Of a DNA stretch of 15,949 nt, positions 1-7,371 are shown one piece after another. Below the pieces are notes generated by a model. The model did no database searches. It saw nothing but the letters and a program-made list of their open reading frames with translations, and had not been told where the DNA came from. The stretch is from an uncultured Brevundimonas sp. Lineage in GTDB: Bacteria > Pseudomonadota > Alphaproteobacteria > Caulobacterales > Caulobacteraceae. Positions within the stretch are counted from its first letter, which is position 1. The number at the start of each line of letters is the position of its first letter. The position numbers and the translations under genes are program-made. Location of the stretch: positions 1-15,949 of the forward strand of contig CAMLNT010000035.1 of NCBI GenBank assembly GCA_946481425.1. The letters run 5' to 3'.

Positions 1-884
1 CCAGGCGGGACTGGTTCGCCCCCATCGTCGCCGACGCCGAGGCCGGCTTCGGCGGTCCGCTGAACAGCTTCGAGATCATGAAGGCCTTCATTGAGGCCGG
101 CGCCGCGGGCGTCCACTTCGAGGACCAGCTGGCTTCGGAGAAGAAGTGCGGCCATCTGGGGGGCAAGGTCCTCATCCCGACCCAGGCTCATGAGCGCAAC
201 CTCGTCGCCGCCCGTCTCGCCGCCGACGTCATGGGCACGCCCACCATCACCGTCGCCCGCACCGACGCCGAGTCGGCCCAGTTGATCACCTCGGACATCG
301 ACGAGCGGGACCACCCCTTCATTGACCGCGACAGCCGCACGGTCGAGGGCTTCTACCGCCTCAAGGAAGGCACCGGCCTAGACCACTGCATCGCGCGCGG
401 CCTCAGCTACGCCAAGATCGCGGACCTGCTGTGGTGGGAAACCTCGCACCCCGATCTGGACGATGCGAAGAAGTTCGCCGAAGCCGTCCAGAAGCAGTAT
501 CCGGGCAAGCTGATGGCCTACAACTGCTCGCCCTCGTTCAACTGGGAAGCCAAGTTGGACAAGGCCACCATCGCCAAGTTCCAGCGCGAGCTGGGCGCCA
601 TGGGCTACAAGTTCCAGTTCGTAACCCTGGCCGGCTTCCACAGCCTGAACAACGCGATGTTCGAGCTGGCCGATGGCTACCGCGACCACGGCATGGCCGC
701 CTACTCCGAGCTCCAGCAGCGCGAGTTCGCCAACGAGGCCCGCGGCTACACCGCCACCCGTCACCAGCGCGAGGTCGGCACCGGCTACTTCGACCAGGTC
801 GCGACCGTGATCTCCAACGGCCAGTCGTCGACCACTGCCCTGAAGGACTCCACCGAAACGGCCCAGTTCGTGGCCGCGGAATAA
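1..884 (+). CDS. aceA: Isocitrate lyase, 5'-truncated by the window edge
   Basis: Cleaves isocitrate to glyoxylate and succinate, the first step of the glyoxylate shunt, in the cytoplasm. The reading frame is open from base 3, so the gene begins upstream and about 294 C-terminal residues are present (family length about 430). Seen directly: the ADAEAGFGG segment at the start, the catalytic-loop signature KKCGH with the active-site cysteine (near base 148), ARTDAE, the NCSPSFNW motif and the C-terminal GTGYFD region. The sequence follows the E. coli AceA type closely by eye. It ends in TAA; the next start codon is 15 bases downstream with a good ribosome site, so it is probably co-transcribed with the small gene and aceB. 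The methionine at base 78 is internal and is not the start. Promoter and N-terminus are not visible. Confidence 0.97.
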   Translation, partial: RRDWFAPIVADAEAGFGGPLNSFEIMKAFIEAGAAGVHFEDQLASEKKCGHLGGKVLIPTQAHERNLVAARLAADVMGTPTITVARTDAESAQLITSDIDERDHPFIDRDSRTVEGFYRLKEGTGLDHCIARGLSYAKIADLLWWETSHPDLDDAKKFAEAVQKQYPGKLMAYNCSPSFNWEAKLDKATIAKFQRELGAMGYKFQFVTLAGFHSLNNAMFELADGYRDHGMAAYSELQQREFANEARGYTATRHQREVGTGYFDQVATVISNGQSSTTALKDSTETAQFVAAE

Positions 885-898
885 GATAAGGAAACGCA

Positions 899-1108
899 AT
901 GGAACCGATGAGCCAGCCCCGCGCCATCATCGACTACTGCCTGGCCCCGTTGGGCCTCGACCCCCAGACCGACGAGGCCAAGGAGGCCCGCCGCCGGCTC
1001 GAGCACGCGATCAAGACCTTCCAGAAGATCGCCGCCCGTCCGGTTGCCGTGGACTTCTCGGCCATGCCGAGCGCGGTCATCAACGAAGCCGCCCACGGCT
1101 ACGAATAG
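899..1108 (+). CDS. Small unrecognised protein (69 aa) between aceA and aceB
   Basis: I do not recognise the family. A Shine-Dalgarno AAGGA (888-892) sits 6 bases before the first ATG, better placed than for the in-frame ATG at 908. The protein has no signal peptide or membrane segment. It has a short N-terminal part with one cysteine (YCLAPLGLDP), then a charged segment, likely helical, from about residue 24 to 46 (TDEAKEARRRLEHAIKTFQK and following), then a short tail ending AAHGYE. Codon use is GC-rich at third positions like its neighbours, which supports real coding. Its position 15 bases after aceA and 72 bases before aceB implies co-expression with the glyoxylate shunt, so an accessory or regulatory role for one of the two enzymes is possible. 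That role is inference from context only. No catalytic motif is visible. Confidence 0.8.
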   Translation: MEPMSQPRAIIDYCLAPLGLDPQTDEAKEARRRLEHAIKTFQKIAARPVAVDFSAMPSAVINEAAHGYE

Positions 1109-1115
1109 CCGGGCA

Positions 1116-1147
1116 GGCCGCTCTCCGCCCTTGCGTCGGAAGCGGCC
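1116..1147 (+). other. Intergenic hairpin before aceB
   Basis: In the 72-base gap between the small gene and aceB, GGCCGCT (1116-1122) pairs perfectly with AGCGGCC (1141-1147), and TCCG (1124-1127) stacks inside it with CGGA (1137-1140). This gives an 11-bp stem with one bulged C and a 9-base loop. No T-run follows, so it is not a typical intrinsic terminator. It could protect the 3' end of the aceA message, or attenuate or process the transcript so that the lyase is made in excess of the synthase. The structure is seen; its function is inferred. Confidence 0.45.
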
Positions 1148-1180
1148 CGTCCGCACCTTCCTTCCATTTCCGAGCGCCCC

Positions 1181-2764
1181 ATGCCCCTCGACGCCCTCAC
1201 GGATACCGGCATCCGCATCCTTGGCCCCGTCGAGGGTCGCGCCTCGGAGGTGCTGACCTCTGAAGCGTTGTCGCTGGTCGCCGAACTGCACCGCGCGCTC
1301 GACGCCCGCCGCAAGGCGCTGCTGGCCGAACGGGAAGTGCGTCAGGCGCGCTTCGACGCCGGCGAGACGCCCGACTTTCGCGCCGACACGGCCCATATCC
1401 GCGACGCCGACTGGAGGATCGCCCCGATCCCCGCCGACCTGCTGGACCGCCGCGTCGAGATCACCGGCCCGACCGATCGCAAGATGGTCATCAACGCCCT
1501 GAACTCCGGGGCGAAGGTCTTCATGGCCGACTTCGAGGACGCCACCAGCCCGACCTGGGAGAACGTCGTCGAGGGCCAGATCAATCTGAAGGACCGGTGG
1601 TCAGGTGACCTCGGCTTCACCGACCCCGACACCGGCAAGACCTATGCGCTGGGCGCAACACCCGCCGTCCTGCTGGTGCGCCCGCGCGGCTGGCACCTGC
1701 TGGAACGCCACGTCGAGGTCGATGGCCAGCCGGTCTCGGGCGGCCTGTTCGACTTCGCCCTATACCTCACGCACAACGCCCGCTCGGCGCTGGATCAAGG
1801 CTCGGGTCCTTACTTCTACTTCCCCAAGCTGGAATCGATGGAGGAGGCGGCCCTCTGGGACGACGCCTGCCGCATCGCGCAAAGCCGCCTCGGCCTGCCT
1901 GTCGGCACGATCAAGGCAACCGTCCTGATCGAGACCATCACCGCCGCCTTCGAGATGGACGAGATCCTTCACGCCCTGAAAGACCATATCGTCGGTCTGA
2001 ACTGCGGTCGCTGGGACTACATCTTCTCCACCATCAAGCGGCTGGGCCTGAACCCGGACTTCCTGACCCCCGACCGCGCCCGCATGGTCATGGGCGAGGC
2101 CTTCCTACGCGCCTATTCCAAGAAGTTGATCGCCACCTGCCACCGGCGCGGCGCATTTGCGATGGGCGGGATGGCGGCCCAGATCCCGATAAAGAACGAC
2201 GAGGCGGCCAATGCGGCGGCCTTCGCCAAGGTCAAGGCGGACAAGGAGCGCGAGGCCGGCGACGGTCACGACGGGACCTGGGTCGCTCACCCGGCGCTGG
2301 TCCCGGTCGCCCTGGAGGTCTTCGACCGCTTGATGCCGGGCCCGAACCAGCTAGGCGTCATCGGCGACGGCGCCTCTATTGGCCGGGCAGAGATGCTGAA
2401 GATGCACGATGGGCCGCGCACCGAGGCGGGCCTGCGCGAGAACATTCGGGTCGGCATCCAGTATGTGGAGGCCTGGTTGCGGGGCCGTGGAGCCGTGCCG
2501 CTCTACAATCTTATGGAGGACGCCGCGACCGCCGAGATCAGCCGCACCCAGGTCTGGCAGTGGCTCAGACACGGCGCCACGCTCGATGACGGTCGTATCG
2601 TGGACGAGGGACTGGTCCGCGCCCTGATCGACGACGAGGTCACCCGAATGCCCCGCGATCTCGACAGGCTTCCAGAAGCGATCCGTCTGTTTGCGGAGCT
2701 GTGTTTCGCGCCGACCTGCGAGAGTTTCCTGACGCTCCCGGCTTATGAGGCGCTCGAAGCCTAA
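1181..2764 (+). CDS. aceB: Malate synthase A
   Basis: Condenses glyoxylate with acetyl-CoA to malate, the second step of the glyoxylate shunt; cytoplasmic. At 527 residues it has the length of the short A isoform (E. coli AceB is 533), not the roughly 720-residue G isoform. Visible motifs are NSGAKVFMADFEDATSPTWEN (about residues 107-128), the RPRGWH loop with a substrate-binding arginine (167-171), the metal ligands E251 (LIETITAAFEMDE) and D279 (GRWDYIFS), and the catalytic aspartate D447 in MEDAATAEI. The ATG at 1181 gives the usual N-terminus, but no clear Shine-Dalgarno precedes it (CGAGCGCCCC), so translation may be weak or helped by upstream translation. It follows the small gene by 72 bases that contain a hairpin. 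The TAA stop overlaps the kinase stop on the other strand. Confidence 0.97.
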   Translation: MPLDALTDTGIRILGPVEGRASEVLTSEALSLVAELHRALDARRKALLAEREVRQARFDAGETPDFRADTAHIRDADWRIAPIPADLLDRRVEITGPTDRKMVINALNSGAKVFMADFEDATSPTWENVVEGQINLKDRWSGDLGFTDPDTGKTYALGATPAVLLVRPRGWHLLERHVEVDGQPVSGGLFDFALYLTHNARSALDQGSGPYFYFPKLESMEEAALWDDACRIAQSRLGLPVGTIKATVLIETITAAFEMDEILHALKDHIVGLNCGRWDYIFSTIKRLGLNPDFLTPDRARMVMGEAFLRAYSKKLIATCHRRGAFAMGGMAAQIPIKNDEAANAAAFAKVKADKEREAGDGHDGTWVAHPALVPVALEVFDRLMPGPNQLGVIGDGASIGRAEMLKMHDGPRTEAGLRENIRVGIQYVEAWLRGRGAVPLYNLMEDAATAEISRTQVWQWLRHGATLDDGRIVDEGLVRALIDDEVTRMPRDLDRLPEAIRLFAELCFAPTCESFLTLPAYEALEA

Positions 2765-4482
2765 GCCGCCTGGATGGCGGCGCAGGAGGCGGCCGGAGCG
2801 GTCAGTTCCCGGACACAGTCGATCAGCGTCTGGACGCTGACCGGCTTGGACAGATGGCGATCGGCGCCCGCCTGCTGGGCGGCCTGAACGTGCTCCGGCA
2901 GGGCGTTGGCGGTCAACATGACCACGGGCGTCGAGGCCCTGCCGGTCGCCCGCTCGAAATCCCGGATCGTCCGCGTCGCCGCCAAGCCGTCCATGACCGG
3001 CATCTGCATGTCCATCAGAACGATGTCGAAGAGCCCCCGGTCGTAGGCGTCGACAGCCTCGGCCCCGTTCTCGACCGCCGTCAGCTCGACCTCGAGGTGC
3101 GACAGGATCAGTTCGATGACCTTGCGGTTGGTCGGGTGGTCGTCGGCCAGGAGCACCTTGAGGGGCCGCGCCTCGTTCACCGCCACGGGGTGGACTTCCG
3201 GCTCGACGACGGGAGCCTCGGTCAGCTCGAGCGGCAGGACGACCAGAAAGGCCGAGCCCCCGCCCGGTTCGCTTTCGCAATCGATCTCCGCACCCATCAT
3301 TTCGCAGAGCTGGCGACAGATCGCGAGCCCCAGACCCGTCCCGCCGAAGCGGCGGGTGATGGAGCCGTCGGCCTGTTCGAAGCGCGAGAACAACCGTTCG
3401 CGCACCGCTGCATCGAAGCCAACGCCCGTGTCCTCGACGCTGAACCGGAACACGGCGCGGCCGTCGCGGTCCGCCGCGCGCTCGACGGTCAGGCGGACGA
3501 AGCCGCTCTGGGTGAATTTCACGGCGTTGGAGACCAGATTGGTCAGGATCTGCTTGATCCGCACCACGTCGCCCATGACCCAGGCGCTCGCCTCGGGGGC
3601 GACGTCGACGAAAAACTGCAGCCCGCGCGCGCGCGCAGGCGCCTCGTAGAGCTGGCCGGCTTCACGGACGGCCTGGGCCAGGTCGAACGGGGCATGGCTG
3701 AGCGTCAGCCGGCCGGATTCGACGCGGGCGAGGTCTAGGATGTCCGACAGAAGCTGCTGCAGGGTCACACCCGACACCGAGATCAAGCGCAACATCTCCC
3801 GCTGATCCGCATTCAGGTCGGTCTGGCCAAGCACCTCGGCCACGCCGAGGATGCCGTTCAACGGCGTCCGGATCTCGTGGCTCATATTGGCGAGGAACTC
3901 GGACTTGGCGCGGTTGGCGGCCTCGGCCGCGTCGCGCGCCCGCGCGAGGCTCGTAACGGCCGCTTTCAAATCGGTGACATCGATGATCGTCGAGACAATT
4001 CCGCCTAGCGCGCTGCGCCTGTCCTGGACCCTTAGCCAGCGGCCGTCGGAGATTTCCTGCTCGACCGCATCCCCGCAGCGCCGCCGGGCCTCAAGGCGCT
4101 CGGCGAGCCAGTCTTCCTCGCGGCCAACCGCCTCGACGTAATGGCCCTGATCAAGTCCGAGACGGAGAATCTCCTCGAACGAGATGCCCTCGACCAGGTG
4201 GTCGGCGATCTCCGGATTGGTGCGCCGGTACTGGGCGTTCCACACCACGAGCCGATCGTCGGCGTCGTAATAGGCCAGGCCATCTGTCATGGCCTCCATC
4301 GCCTCGTTCAGCCGGCTGAGGGCGACGTCGCGTGTCAGGCCTTTGGGGGAAAAGTCGAGCCGGTTGGCGGGCACGTCGGAGCGGCGGCGGATCAAGAGGA
4401 CAATGGCGAAGACGACCGCGGCCAGCAGGGCCACGGCGACGCCTATTCCGGCCAAGACCGGTGCACTCGTCCAGAGCTGCAA
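2761..4482 (-). CDS. Membrane-anchored PAS hybrid sensor histidine kinase with receiver domain
   Basis: A signalling kinase of 573 residues whose signal and partner are unknown. Domains in order: one N-terminal membrane helix (about 8-32) followed by RRR; a PAS_7-like domain (about 55-172, with [16 protein letters not shown]); a HisKA dimerisation domain with the phospho-accepting H202 in [11 protein letters not shown]; an HATPase domain with N-box N315/N319, G1 DTGVGF (351-356) and G2 GGTGLGL (380-386); and a C-terminal receiver (about 441-560) with acidic pair D447/D448, phospho-acceptor D491, T524 and K546. All catalytic residues are intact. The start is a TTG, chosen because GGGGGAG lies 6 bases upstream and because later starts would lose the membrane helix. 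It is last in a minus-strand run after the glycosyltransferase (70-base gap). No phosphotransfer protein or separate regulator gene is nearby. Confidence 0.93.
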   Translation of the reverse strand: MQLWTSAPVLAGIGVAVALLAAVVFAIVLLIRRRSDVPANRLDFSPKGLTRDVALSRLNEAMEAMTDGLAYYDADDRLVVWNAQYRRTNPEIADHLVEGISFEEILRLGLDQGHYVEAVGREEDWLAERLEARRRCGDAVEQEISDGRWLRVQDRRSALGGIVSTIIDVTDLKAAVTSLARARDAAEAANRAKSEFLANMSHEIRTPLNGILGVAEVLGQTDLNADQREMLRLISVSGVTLQQLLSDILDLARVESGRLTLSHAPFDLAQAVREAGQLYEAPARARGLQFFVDVAPEASAWVMGDVVRIKQILTNLVSNAVKFTQSGFVRLTVERAADRDGRAVFRFSVEDTGVGFDAAVRERLFSRFEQADGSITRRFGGTGLGLAICRQLCEMMGAEIDCESEPGGGSAFLVVLPLELTEAPVVEPEVHPVAVNEARPLKVLLADDHPTNRKVIELILSHLEVELTAVENGAEAVDAYDRGLFDIVLMDMQMPVMDGLAATRTIRDFERATGRASTPVVMLTANALPEHVQAAQQAGADRHLSKPVSVQTLIDCVRELTAPAASCAAIQAA

Positions 4483-4488
4483 CTGTGG

Positions 4489-4495
4489 CTCCCCC
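4489..4495 (-). promoter_or_regulatory. Shine-Dalgarno deciding the TTG start of the kinase
   Basis: On the minus strand GGGGGAG is followed by six bases (CCACAG) and then TTG at 4482-4480. The good spacing, together with the membrane helix encoded immediately downstream, supports the rare TTG start over internal methionines. A GANTC site (4499-4503), the target of the CcrM cell-cycle methylase in Caulobacter relatives, lies a few bases further upstream. Confidence 0.6.
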
Positions 4496-4552
4496 TAAGA
4501 TTCAGGAACCCTAGTCCGATGCCGGTGAACAATCGGTGTGCGCCCGAGAAAA

Positions 4553-5548
4553 TTAGTCGCGACGGCCCTCGGGCCCTGTAATCCGCACATCGATGCCGCG
4601 TCGGAGCGCCTGTAAGGGGTTCCAGGTCATGGCGCGCAGGACCGCGCGCGCCTGGCCCCGCTGCGGCGCTCCGAGCCGGCGCTGAGCGGCCGCGCCCTCG
4701 AGGCCCGCCAGCAGTCCTCGCCAAGCCGGTCCGACTTCACCTCTGAGAGCGCATCCGGCCAGCAGGGCCGCCGTCGCTGCGAGATGCAGCGGCAGGAGCG
4801 GGATCAGGGCCGCTGTCGGCATGTTTCTGAACAGGCACCAGAGCCGGTTTCGAAAGCCATGGAAGAGGGCGAAGCCGGAGCGTGCGCCCAAGGTGGACGA
4901 GCCGATATGCGCCACCACCGCTTCCGGCACCAGCCGCGTCCCCGCGCCGGCCGCGCGCAAGCGCCAGCCGAAGTCGACATCCTCGCAATAGCTGAAGAAA
5001 TGCGCTGCGAAGCCGCCCAGCCTCAGGAACGTCTCCCGGTCCACCATCATGGCGGCGCCACAGGGGGAAAAGACCTCGCCGGCCGGAATCGTCGCGGGTA
5101 CGGGACGGCGATACCCCATGCGGTAGGGCAAGCCGATCAGGGTCATGGCGTCTCCGGCGCCGTCGAGGAGGGCCGGGTCGTCTGCGGCGACCTGCAGGGC
5201 GGTGAAACAGGCGGTGTTCGGCCAGACCGTTGCTGCGGCGACAAGCCGCTCCAGCCAGTCCGGCTCGGCGAAGGCGTCGGGATTCAGCAGCGCCAGCCAC
5301 CGGCCACGGGCGCGCGCCGCGCCCAGGTTGTTGGCCTCGGCGAAGCCCAGGTTGGCGCCGTTCTCCACCAAGATGATGGAGGGATCGGCTGAAGCCGCCG
5401 CCTGGGCGGCTCCGTCTGTGGACCCGTTGTCGACCAGCACCACCTCGAAATCACGGTAGGTTTGCTCCGCAAGATGGGCGAGGCAGCGGGACAGCACCGG
5501 CCGGCTTTCGTAGGCGACGACGATGACGCTGACGGTTGGAGCGGTCAT
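4553..5548 (-). CDS. Family 2 glycosyltransferase, rhamnosyltransferase-like
   Basis: Transfers a sugar from a nucleotide donor to a growing surface glycan or glycolipid; donor and acceptor cannot be read from the sequence. It has 331 residues. The GT-A fold begins at VSVIVVAYESRPVLSRCL (residues 6-23), followed by VDNGSTDG (39-46), GANLGFAEANN (64-74) and the DXD-like metal site NPDAF (89-93). A CGAAMMVDRETF segment follows, then the acceptor/catalytic region FFSYCEDVDFGWRLR (184-198), typical of the WbbL/RfbF group. A hydrophobic stretch (about 245-268) probably sits on the inner membrane face. The first ATG follows a weak GGGAA and lies 43 bases after fzlA. It could be for O-antigen, capsule or holdfast-like glycan; no further polysaccharide genes are in view to decide. 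Confidence 0.9.
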   Translation of the reverse strand: MTAPTVSVIVVAYESRPVLSRCLAHLAEQTYRDFEVVLVDNGSTDGAAQAAASADPSIILVENGANLGFAEANNLGAARARGRWLALLNPDAFAEPDWLERLVAAATVWPNTACFTALQVAADDPALLDGAGDAMTLIGLPYRMGYRRPVPATIPAGEVFSPCGAAMMVDRETFLRLGGFAAHFFSYCEDVDFGWRLRAAGAGTRLVPEAVVAHIGSSTLGARSGFALFHGFRNRLWCLFRNMPTAALIPLLPLHLAATAALLAGCALRGEVGPAWRGLLAGLEGAAAQRRLGAPQRGQARAVLRAMTWNPLQALRRGIDVRITGPEGRRD

Positions 5549-5591
5549 TTCGGTTCCCGCCGGGCGGCGCGGCTGGACACGTCAGCGCCCC

Positions 5592-6278
5592 TCAGAAATC
5601 CAGGTCCGCATAGTGGTCCACCGGCGCCATGCCGGGCAAGCGGTCAGCCAGCAGAGGACGGAAGCTCGGGCGGCTCTTGAGCCGCATGTACCAGGTCTTG
5701 AGCGCCGGATAGGCGCGCCAGGGCACTTCTCCGAAATAGTCGAGCACCGAAAGGTGTGCCGCGGCGGCCAGATCGGCCTGCGAAAGCTCGCGCCCGGCCA
5801 GCCAGTCGCGCTTTCCCAGCAGTTCTTCAAGGTAGGCCAGGTGTTCCTTCAGGGCGCCGCGGCCCTGCCGCAGGGGATCGGCCTCCGGCGGGCCCAGTCG
5901 CTGGAGGCGCTTTTCCATTCGTTCGTAAAGGATCGGCGCATCGACCTCGATTTCGAACTTGCGGTCGAACCAGGTGCGCAGCCGCATCGCCTCGGCCCGC
6001 TCCCCGGCGTGCTTCGACAGCAGGGGCGCGCCCTTGCCGAAGGTTTCGATCCAGTCGAGCACGGCCATCAGTTCGCAGACCACCACCCGGCTCTCGCCCG
6101 AGCCGACTTCCAGCACGGGCGGCCGGCCGGTGTGGGTCAGGGCGTGAAAGTCGGGATCATGCTCCCAGTAGCGGACCGGCCGCTCCTCGAAGGCGATCTT
6201 CTTCTCCCCCATGGCGAGGCGCGCCTGGCGAGAGGCGGGGTCGAGCGGGAAGTGATGCAGAAGAAGAGACTGGGTCAT
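5592..6278 (-). CDS. fzlA: FzlA, GST-fold FtsZ-binding division protein
   Basis: A 228-residue glutathione-S-transferase-like protein. The N-terminal thioredoxin-like half has GRPPVLE and the C-terminal half is all-helical (LAGRELSQADLAAAAHLSVLDYF). I call it FzlA rather than a detoxifying GST because, from memory of work on Caulobacter crescentus FzlA, residues W38 and D227 are important for FtsZ binding. Counting from the ATG at 6278, this protein has W38 (VRYWEHD) and D227 in its ADLDF terminus, at exactly those positions. FzlA binds FtsZ filaments, alters their curvature and sets the constriction rate. An upstream in-frame TTG at 6311 would add 11 residues; it has only a crowded AAGG before it and would spoil the residue match, so ATG is preferred. 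It lies 48 bases after the CDF exporter and 43 before the glycosyltransferase, probably in one transcript. Confidence 0.85.
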   Translation of the reverse strand: MTQSLLLHHFPLDPASRQARLAMGEKKIAFEERPVRYWEHDPDFHALTHTGRPPVLEVGSGESRVVVCELMAVLDWIETFGKGAPLLSKHAGERAEAMRLRTWFDRKFEIEVDAPILYERMEKRLQRLGPPEADPLRQGRGALKEHLAYLEELLGKRDWLAGRELSQADLAAAAHLSVLDYFGEVPWRAYPALKTWYMRLKSRPSFRPLLADRLPGMAPVDHYADLDF

Positions 6279-6326
6279 GGTCGCCGATGATCGACCGCCA
6301 TAGGCGAACAAGCCTTAAGGGGTCGT

Positions 6327-7283
6327 TCACCCTGTCGGTTCCGCCGAGACAGGCTCGCCGAAAGTTCCGCCATGGGGCTGGGCGCGGCCCTTGGGGTCCG
6401 GATGGATGAGAATGTCCGCGCGCGGATAGGCCTTCAGGATACGGTCCTCCGCCTCGACGATGATGCCGTGCGCCTTCTCGAGCGAGAGGCGCGGCTCCAG
6501 GTCGATGTGCATCTGGATCATCCAGATCTGCCCGGATGCGCGCGTTCTGAGCTGGTGGACGCCCTTTACCCGCGGATCCGCGAGGACCAGCGCCGTGATC
6601 TCGGCCTCCGCCTCAGGGGGAAGGGCGCGATCCAGCAGGTGCTCGGCCGCATCCCTCAGCACCGACAGCGAACCCCAGACCAGCCAGACGGCGACGATCA
6701 GGCCCGCCGCCGCGTCCAGCGGCGCCGCGCCCCAGAGGGCGGCAGAGGCCACGCCGATGAGAGCCACGACATTGGCGGCCAGGTCCGCGGAATAGTGCGA
6801 ACGGTCGCCTTTAACCGCCAGGGATCCGCTCAGCCGGATGGCTCGCGACTGCGCCAGCACCAGGATCGAGGTCAGGATGATCGAGACCCCCATGACGGCG
6901 ATCGCCCATACGCCGTTGACCACCGCGCGCGGCTCCACGATCCGCCCGACAGCCTCCCAGCCGATGACGAGGGCGGACGCCAGCACCAGTCCGGCCTGCA
7001 GGAGGCCGGCAAAGGCCTCGACCTTGCCATGACCGTAACGATGCTTCTCGGTCGCGGGCTGCGCCGCCCAGCGAACGGCGAAGAAGACGGCCAGGGAGGC
7101 GATCAGGTCGAGGCCCGAGTCCAGCAGGGACGCCAGCAGCGAGACGGAGCCCGAGGCGCTCCAGCCGAACATCTTGAGCACCACCAAAATGACCGCCACC
7201 GCCAGCGACAGGCGGGTGACGTCACGCACCGCCCGGGCGGCCCGGTCGGGCGAGGTCACGAAGTCGGGCGTCCGGTCGGTCAT
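6327..7283 (-). CDS. Cation diffusion facilitator (YiiP/FieF-type Zn/Fe exporter)
   Basis: An inner-membrane proton-coupled exporter of divalent metal (zinc, possibly iron, cadmium or manganese). It has 318 residues with six predicted membrane helices and a C-terminal cytoplasmic ferredoxin-like domain. The transport site of E. coli YiiP (D45, D49, H153, D157) is matched by D55, D59, H163 and D167 (LLDSGLDL and HYSAD). The cytoplasmic binuclear site (H232, H248, H283, D285) is matched by H243, H259, H294 and D296. The interface site is partial: H81 and H85 are kept in HRYGHGKVEA, but the first aspartate is T78. This pattern fits a zinc/iron exporter. The ATG is preceded by AAGG at fair spacing. 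It opens a minus-strand run with fzlA and is divergent from the citrate-synthase-like gene. No Zur-box-like site is seen at its promoter. Confidence 0.92.
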   Translation of the reverse strand: MTDRTPDFVTSPDRAARAVRDVTRLSLAVAVILVVLKMFGWSASGSVSLLASLLDSGLDLIASLAVFFAVRWAAQPATEKHRYGHGKVEAFAGLLQAGLVLASALVIGWEAVGRIVEPRAVVNGVWAIAVMGVSIILTSILVLAQSRAIRLSGSLAVKGDRSHYSADLAANVVALIGVASAALWGAAPLDAAAGLIVAVWLVWGSLSVLRDAAEHLLDRALPPEAEAEITALVLADPRVKGVHQLRTRASGQIWMIQMHIDLEPRLSLEKAHGIIVEAEDRILKAYPRADILIHPDPKGRAQPHGGTFGEPVSAEPTG

Positions 7284-7332
7284 CTGCGCCTTGTGGCCAA
7301 TGCGCCGGGGTGTGGCAACCGCCGCGGAAGCG

Positions 7333-7353
7333 TCGACATTCTGTCAATGTTGA
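7333..7353. promoter_or_regulatory. Inverted repeat (candidate operator) in the divergent promoter region
   Basis: TCGACATT (7333-7340), a 5-base spacer CTGTC, then AATGTTGA (7346-7353). The arms are complementary at 7 of 8 positions. It lies near the middle of the 88-base region between the CDF exporter start (7283) and the helix-turn-helix/citrate-synthase-like start (7372). A TTGACA hexamer on the minus strand (7347-7342) falls inside it and could be a -35 element for the exporter run. A GCTA -10-like element (7357-7360) for the plus-strand gene abuts it. The repeat is seen; its role as operator, perhaps for the adjacent HTH protein, is inference. Confidence 0.45.
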
Positions 7354-7371
7354 TCGGCTAACGTCGGTCTC

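Noticed and set aside
2351..3280. A 309-codon minus-strand open frame over the aceB/kinase junction
   Set aside because: It is antisense to aceB and in another frame of the kinase, which has intact HATPase and receiver motifs there.
4141..4581. Plus-strand open frame over the kinase N-terminus and the gap to the glycosyltransferase
   Set aside because: It is antisense to the PAS and membrane-helix coding region, has no family resemblance and has a charged low-complexity product.
6279..6311. Upstream TTG start for fzlA adding 11 residues
   Set aside because: No properly spaced ribosome site is present. The ATG at 6278 gives 228 residues with W38 and D227 at the positions expected for FzlA.
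6331..6353. CCTGTC...GACAGG inverted repeat near the 3' end of the CDF exporter as a terminator
   Set aside because: It lies inside the coding region before the stop with no T-run, and the next gene is 48 bases away in an apparent operon.
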